A stretch of 64,000 nucleotides of DNA from Nymphaea colorata (lineage: Eukaryota > Streptophyta > Magnoliopsida > Nymphaeales > Nymphaeaceae). Location: contig NC_045142.1 of the NCBI RefSeq assembly GCF_008831285.2, forward strand, positions 23,125,300 through 23,189,299. Direction: 5' to 3'. Shown one piece after another: positions 58,609 through 64,000 of the stretch. The position numbers and the translations under genes are program-made. Under the pieces are notes generated by a model. It searched no databases. It saw only the letters and a program-made list of their open reading frames with translations, and was not told where the DNA came from. How positions within the stretch are numbered: the stretch's first letter is position 1; every line of letters starts with the position of its first letter.

Positions 58609-60310
58609 CTATCCACAGAATGCACTATTGCTAAAGTATATAGAAGCAGACCAACACCTCCGACGACAGAAGCAGAGCTTGCTCTGCTTGACATATAGCA
58701 AATAATAAGGGAGAAAGATACCTTGGACAGATAGCTTCGCCAGACCCACTGATACAACCAAAAAGTGTGCCACTGCTTCTTTTTCGATGGACTCCCTACA
58801 GCGCTCTGTCCAAATTCTTTTGAGTGTCATTTTTCCCAACAATGACCCATCAGCAGCAGAGATAGTTCTGAGTGACGAAAACCCTAACCTCTGAGAACTG
58901 GAGGAGATCTCGCCTTTTCTCACGAAGTCGGAGATTTCATTGCCGGTTTTTTCTGACAGACCCAACTCTGGCTGTTTCCTTTCCGAGGAAGACCCATGAC
59001 CCAGTTCAGAGAGTCTGGTGCTCAGCCAAGCTCTTCCTTGCATGGAGCTCACCGTTAGACCTGGGCATCGGGCCGGGCCGGGCCGGGCCGGCCCGTTTAG
59101 TCATTGTCGTTAACGGCCCGTATCTGAATCGAGTCGGCCTGCTACCCGGCCCAACTATTAACGGGCCGGGCTTGGTTAACCTCGTCCAAGGCCCGACCCG
59201 GCCCGTTTTGTTATCTGCCGGGCCAGCCATGATACCACGACGGTGGAGGAGGCAGATGAGGGGTGCGCAAACATTATCCGCGGGTGGTCGAAGCGGAATC
59301 CATTGGCGCCGTGGGAGGTTGCAGAAGCTGCTACTGATGGAGAAAATGATGATGGGGAAGAGGAGGAGGAGGATGCGACTGATGACACTGGAACTGGGGG
59401 GAGGCTCCAAGGTCCCTGAGGCAGTGGAGGAGGACGATGCTTCTCCATGGTCCCTCTGCGTCTGATGATGGAGGCTGTTGCCATCTATTGGCTTTTCCAC
59501 CGCCCATGATGCTGATGATACGAATCCCTCTCTCACGTTTGGCTTATGATGGGGATGGATTGGGCAGAAGGAAAGGAGAACCGTCGGATGGGGTTTGGGG
59601 CTACCTACGGCAACGAAAAGTGCCCCCCAATGGAAAGTAGAACCGTAGGTGGTGGGCCGGAGGTCGACTTTGACGAACCAGCAGTGCAACGACAGTGATG
59701 GTGCAGACCAGCAGTGCGACGGTGGTGACAGCGACGATGGTGGATCGCAAGGTGCAGACCAGTACAGGCAGCAGCTCTGTCCCTTTCAAATGAAAAGGGA
59801 AAGACTCGAGTTATTTCGACCTAATGGTAACTACTTGGTCGAAATGTCTACTGGGCCCCAACGGGCCCCAACTTCTAACAGGGACCCGGGCCGTTTTAAT
59901 GTCTGGCCGGGCCGGGTGCAACGAGCGAGAGCCCGACTTGCACAAAGCGCTACCCGGACCCGGGCCCGTTCCGGGCTGGGTACCGAGTACCCACCGGCGA
60001 CCCAGCCCGGTGCCCAGGCCTACTCACTGTTCCCACTTTCAGACGGTCTCCGCGGAACGATCCAGACACCCAACCAATTGCAAGGAAGTTTTAAAAGTTC
60101 TCTGCTGCTCGCCGGGTGTAGCTCCATCTGTCTCCCTCGCATAAAAGATCTTCTTGTTTGTTGTGGTAGCAGCAACAACATGTGATCATGAGAGTCGGTG
60201 GTTGAAAGCACTGTATGACAGAAGATAGCGGCAAACGAAACCATTGCAGAGGATTTCGGGAGAGGAGAGAAAAGCTCTCGAAAGGAGAGAGAAGGAAACC
60301 AAAGAAATGA
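58609..60310 (-). pseudogene. Gene-like minus-strand fragment split by a hAT element
   Basis: The minus strand has a CT-rich leader (60,310-60,250), an ATG at 60,244 opening MVSFAAIFCHTVLSTTDSHD, and a frame that runs into the hAT element. Past the element (59,047 down) an open frame contains RAWLSTRLSELGHGSSSE and ISDFVRKGEISSSSQRLGF, ending near a possible donor (CAAG|GTATCTTT, about 58,721). The two sides are not in the same frame when simply joined. I do not recognise the protein. Placement between Copia LTR and gag suggests an insertion or captured gene. Confidence 0.3.
59056..60022. mobile_element. Complete non-autonomous hAT element, 967 bp
   Basis: Starts TAGACCTGGGCATCGGGC and ends GCCCGGTGCCCAGGCCTA, inverted repeats of about 18 bp with two mismatches. 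Flanks CTCACCGT (59,048-59,055) and CTCACTGT (60,023-60,030) are an 8-bp target duplication with one difference. Both terminal regions are GGGCCGGGCC-rich; the centre has open frames on both strands without recognisable similarity. No transposase. Confidence 0.88.
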
Positions 60311-60825
60311 GAAAAACTTAGTTTGAAAGGGGTTTTATACTAATAATTTGAAAATTACAGAATTAGTCAATAATTTTTGCATTATTTTTTAAAAAACGTT
60401 GTCACATTTTTCAAAAAATTAATGCCGCAATGTTTTTGCTAAAAACTTCTTCAAAAAGAGCCTTGCGAAAATTAATTTAAGTGAAAAGCATACTTTTATA
60501 TGAAATTGTGTAGAGATTCCCTAATAATTACTATAAATTGCTGAAAGAGGGTTCCAAAAATTTGTTTTGCAATTTCAGTCGAAAATCGAGATTTTATGTA
60601 CAATTGCATATAGGTACCCTCAGGCATATTAAAAATTGTAGAAAAGGGGTTTTGAAAATAACTTTGAAAATAAAAAGGGAAATTCATGGCCTAAAATTTA
60701 ATATCAAGATTTTCTTGATTCTAAGTGATACTTCAAAATATTATTGGTGATCTCCAGGTTTGATATTCTCTTTGCTGTTTTCCCTTTATTATTGTTCTTT
60801 ACTTGCCATGGAAATTAATTTAGAA
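60311..60825. other. AT-rich segment upstream of gag remnant
   Basis: Very AT-rich, no coding similarity. It may be the Copia leader, but continuity with the LTR at 57,739 cannot be shown because other DNA intervenes. Confidence 0.4.
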
Positions 60826-61020
60826 ATGTCTTCAAGAGCGGGAACCTCAAAATTGGCCAAGACCGAAAAACTCAATGGAACAAACTTTCATGCATGAAAA
60901 CGTAGGATCTTGTTGGCCTTAACTCTAGAGAGGCTGGTTCATGAAAACAGCCTACCAACCTCTTGGGATGTGGCAACCTGCCTATGACAGTACAAGATAA
61001 ACTTGCTAGTTGTCATGTGC
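60826..61020 (+). pseudogene. Copia gag N-terminal remnant
   Basis: From the ATG at 60,826: MSSRAGTSKLAKTEKLNGTN then FHA, an in-frame TGA where Copia gag has the tryptophan of LNGTN(F/Y)xxW, then KRRILLALTLERLVHEN and SLPTSWDVATC, another TGA. This is the start of the retrotransposon gag (UBN2-type) domain. Two stops and truncation by the LINE make it non-functional. Confidence 0.7.
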
Positions 61021-61086
61021 CTGTAAGACCGAAATTCTCTCATTCGGTGGAATTCTCTCTCCTAGGGCACAGGTGACCTCGCCATT

Positions 61087-62693
61087 GTGGAATTGGAAGC
61101 GGACGGCCGCAGTGGGCCTCTGGCCCAGCAGGCGCTTCCGAAGATGGGGGATCCTGACGACAGCAGAGAACCTATGGTTTTGGGTGGTGCAGAAGATGTT
61201 GTTGCTGGGAGAGAGGATCTAACTTCATCCTCTAGTAAAGCAAAGGGCAAATCGTGGGCTGCTATTGTGGATGGGGGAAGTCCTGAGGCAAAGATGAACC
61301 TGCCTCCGCTAGAGAAAAAAGAGGTGGCATGGAAGAGGCGTCTGGTCATCTCACAACAATCTTACCATGTCCTTTGTCAGCCGTTCAGGTTTAGCGCCAT
61401 AGCCACTCTAGCTGGGGGGCTGGAAAAGGTCGCTTGGATTATAGCTTCATCTTCACGAGTCTTAGAAGCTTATGGCCTGGCATCACCGACTTAAGGTTCA
61501 CTTCAGTGGGGAAAGGTATGTTTCTACTCCGCACCTCCTCTGAAGAAGATCTGAAACACATTATGTCGCCTGGTAGATGGTATGTGGGAGGTAGACCTCT
61601 TATTGCTAACCAGTGGCATTCTGGAATGCCTATAAGGATTGAGAGTTTCAACCGAGTTCGTATCTGGATACGACTGCCTGAACTGCCAGTCGAATGGTGG
61701 AACCCTCGGATTTTTACTGACATTGCTGAATTAATTGGTGGTTCATTCGTGGAAGCTGATGAGTATACCAAGCACCTCCAGCGGTTTGGTTTTGCTCATA
61801 TCAAAGTTGAAATCCCGCTCGGGCTCGTGCCAATATCAGAAATTGAACTTGAGGTTACAAGGGGTAAAATTTTTGTCCGATCCATCGAGTATGAAACTAA
61901 GGTCAAATATTGTCACATATATGGTTCCACTGCTCACTTTGAGGGCTCCTTCTTGGTGACAGATGCAGTCCAGCAAGGGGATAAGGTCACTTCCAACGCT
62001 TGGCAGTTAGTTAAAACCCCTAGAAGAAGACTGAAACCCAACAAGGGATCAGAGGATGTGTAGCCAAAACACAATCAGTTTGAACCTCTATCACATATGG
62101 TGGAGGAGACAGATGTTGGGGAATCCTCTTCCGGTGGTCTAGGCGAAAGGGTCACAGTTTGCTGAAAAGAGAATGTGCAGGAGTCAAGTTTGCCTACCGC
62201 CGTTAAAATAGCAGAGGCCGGCAATGAAGCGGGAGTTCCAGATTTGCAGAACAGAAGCAAACGCGCGCAGGGCTCCCACCATAACCCATTGGCTCAGGAA
62301 AGTAAAGGTGTGCAGGGCCCTCCTGAAGCTATGATTGCTACAAGGAAAGGCACAAACTCCCTGTCAGTGCACACTAATGATCAACTGGCTGACAAGGTTA
62401 AGAAAAGAACACTCGAGCGCAAAGAAGTTAATGGAGCCAAAACGCGAACCAGTCCTCCCAATTTGGGAGTCTTATTAGAGAATGCAGGAGGGAGACTCCA
62501 AGATAATCAACTCCCTGCCATAGAGGGGTCAGCCCAGGAGTATAAGGAGGGTTCCCCTTCAAACGACATGGACATAGACATAAGTGAAGAACAGTCAGCT
62601 CCTGAGGCGATGGCTGATGACAAGGCTGACGACTCTCCAATCAACAAGTTGGTTGGCAGGGAAGGGAGGGGGCACAACCATCCCTGCTCATGA
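61087..62693 (+). pseudogene. LINE ORF1 (DUF4283 RNA-binding protein with zinc knuckle), damaged
   Basis: Nucleic-acid-binding ORF1 protein of plant L1 elements. The N-terminal part has KGKSWAAIVDGG; the first true ATG of this frame is near 61,144. A one-base frameshift between about 61,430 and 61,490 leads to the DUF4283 core (LRFTSVGKGMFLLRTSSEED, then SPGRWYVGGRPLIANQW, then WIRLPELPVEWW). The zinc knuckle YCHIYGSTAHFEGSF has lost two of its CCHC cysteines. In-frame stops follow at 62,061 (TAG) and 62,163 (TGA), after which the frame stays open to 62,693. Its stop overlaps the ORF2 start as ATGA. Confidence 0.85.
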
Positions 62694-64000
62694 ACATCCT
62701 AGCTTGGAACGTCCATGGGCTGGCGGCTCCTCCAGCGCAGCATGAGTTCTTACGAATTCTTAGGTCTACGAAGGCCACTATTGCTTTTGCAATTGACACT
62801 AAGCTTAACACGGAACAACTTCAGAAGTTCCAATTCAAACTCCCAGACAAATGCCTAATCTCCAACATCCATATCTCAGGACCTTGGGCGCGCATCATTG
62901 CTCTATGGGACCCATTGAAAGTGACACTCCAAAACTGGTATGCTCACTTCACTCATTGGATTGTTTCTCAGTTTTATAATATCTCTTCAGGTCAAACGTT
63001 TGTGGCTATAGGGTCTATTTACATACCGATTTTAGGATAAAGAAGGACCTGTTTTCTACTCTTCTTGCTACCCTGAACCTTTGCAGTGCGCCTATTATTT
63101 GTATGGGAGATTTCAATGCAGTGTTAAACAGCCACGAGAAAACTGGAAGGGCTCCCGCTCTTCAAGCTTGTCTAGCCTTCCCTGATTTTGTTTCTCAGTC
63201 AGCTCTAACTGAAGTGTCATGCCCAGATGCAAAATTCACCTGGACCAATAACTGGAGGGGACATGAGAACGTCAAGTCCAAGATTGACGGATGCTTTGTA
63301 TCCAAGGAGTGGGTGGATGATACAGAGTTGATGGTGCTCCTGGAAGTGCACCCAAGGTCCATATCTGATCACAATCCAATTTTGCTTTGCATATCAAAGC
63401 GCAGGTTGACAACTTGGGGTCGTACTCCTTTTCGGCATTTTCAGTATTGGCAGGACATGGCTGGGTATAGGGACCAAGTTATGTTAGCTTGGACAGAGGA
63501 TACAAGGGGTTGTGCGATGATTAATCTTATTCAGAAATTGGAGACCACTATGGACAAACTGAAGATTTGGTGCAAGGGTGGGGCCAATGACTTACCCCAC
63601 CAAATTGTGGAATTAAAATCCAAGATTAAACTCCTTCAGTCCCTAAGTGAAAGTGGACACCTTGAGGCGATAGATGAGGAATGCAATCTTAAGCGTGTAC
63701 TGTCCAAGTTATTGCGCTTAGAAGAATGTTTGTGGCGTCAAAAATCTAGAATCAAATGGATGAGGGATGGCGACCTTAACACCAAGTTTTTCTAGGGAAT
63801 CGCCAATGGGAGAAGATGGAGGAACAAAATCGCTTCCATCTCCCATGATGGATGGCTCCTTACTGAGATGCCTGATATTTTTACAACTTGCACGGATTAT
63901 TTTCCTGGTCTGCTAGGGACTTCTCATGGCACCGGGAACCTATCGTACTCTCTCGCTCCTGGTCCCATTGTGTCGACAGAGGAGAATGCTGACTTGCTAA
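62690..64000 (+). pseudogene. LINE ORF2 N-terminus (endonuclease), broken and incomplete
   Basis: Apurinic-like endonuclease domain of an L1 ORF2: MNILAWNVHGL, then IDTKLN, then VAIGSIYIPI; a frameshift near 63,030 (stop in the first frame at 63,040) is followed by CMGDFNAVLN, SKIDGCFVSKEW and SISDHNPILL. The catalytic Glu of the usual SETK motif is Asp. The linker to reverse transcriptase (WMRDGDLNTKFF) ends at TAG (63,793), after which the same frame continues GIANGRRWRNKIASI. At least two lesions; no reverse transcriptase motifs in the window. Confidence 0.9.

Larger units (their letters stand above)
61060..64000 (+). mobile_element. L1-type LINE, 5' portion, broken, runs off the window
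   Basis: Contains ORF1 (61,087-62,693, damaged) and the endonuclease part of ORF2 (62,690 onward), the order of plant L1 retrotransposons. Reverse transcriptase would lie beyond 64,000. The element follows the Copia gag remnant directly, so it probably inserted there; the exact 5' end and target duplication are not resolved. Confidence 0.9.

Noticed and set aside
59006-59689. 227-codon minus-strand open frame as a gene
   Set aside because: Lies almost entirely inside the hAT element 59,056-60,022 and includes translated GGGCC-rich terminal repeat; no recognisable domain.
59649-60185. 178-codon plus-strand open frame
   Set aside because: Crosses the right end of the hAT element and its target duplication, so it is a chance frame.
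61087-61089. Start of LINE ORF1 at this position
   Set aside because: The codon is GTG, not ATG; the first ATG in frame is near 61,144, so the true start is uncertain.

Overview
The window is nuclear DNA of a flowering plant: an intron-rich GT-AG (and one GC-AG) gene with plant-type protein sequence, AT-rich intergenic DNA, plant hAT, PIF/Harbinger, Copia and L1-type elements, and many (TA)n/(CA)n/(CT)n microsatellites. The species cannot be fixed from sequence reading alone. I found one convincing intact host gene, and the remaining ~56 kb is a layered mosaic of repeats.

Layout. 1-1,580: AT-rich upstream DNA. 1,590-7,500: sucrose-phosphate phosphatase (SPP), plus strand, eight coding exons giving 424 residues, with a probable 5'-UTR intron. 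7,500-12,400: small non-autonomous elements and nondescript DNA. 12,400-15,690: a large inverted repeat (12,959-14,094) and diverged relatives of its arms. 15,690-18,700: degenerate small elements and two smaller foldbacks. 18,975-28,800: two direct copies (A, B) of a long dispersed repeat (called R1), each carrying later insertions, separated by an LTR-like segment, an A-B-A duplication and a large foldback (24,191-25,037). 28,800-35,700: repeat R2, another foldback (31,353-31,955) and fragments. 35,735-40,700: R1 copy C followed by R2 again. 40,817-43,424: a decayed autonomous hAT transposase gene (TTF zinc finger / DUF4371 / hAT dimerisation). 43,430-54,885: microsatellites, foldbacks and short elements. 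54,885-57,738: R1 copy D, cut off by a Copia-like LTR with a primer-binding site. 58,600-60,310: a gene-like minus-strand fragment split by a 967-bp hAT element. 60,826-61,020: Copia gag remnant. 61,060-64,000: 5' part of a broken L1-type LINE (ORF1, endonuclease), running off the window.

How the parts relate. SPP catalyses the last step of sucrose synthesis in the cytosol; no neighbour here is functionally linked to it. Most of the rest is transposition history that can be read directly: several elements have matching 8-bp (hAT) or 3-bp TTA (PIF/Harbinger) target duplications, and paralogous repeat copies supply the corresponding empty sites. The decayed transposase carries at its 3' side the same GGCGGAGCCAG-type end as many of the small elements, so it is the likely source family for them.

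The most unusual property is the density of long inverted repeats: at least eight foldbacks in 64 kb, several with arms of about 280-430 bp that are near-identical by eye, and some with coding-looking sequence in both arms. They would make long double-stranded RNA if transcribed. This is a hypothesis about small-RNA loci, not evidence of a new system; I saw no novel enzyme system, CRISPR array, tRNA or rRNA gene.
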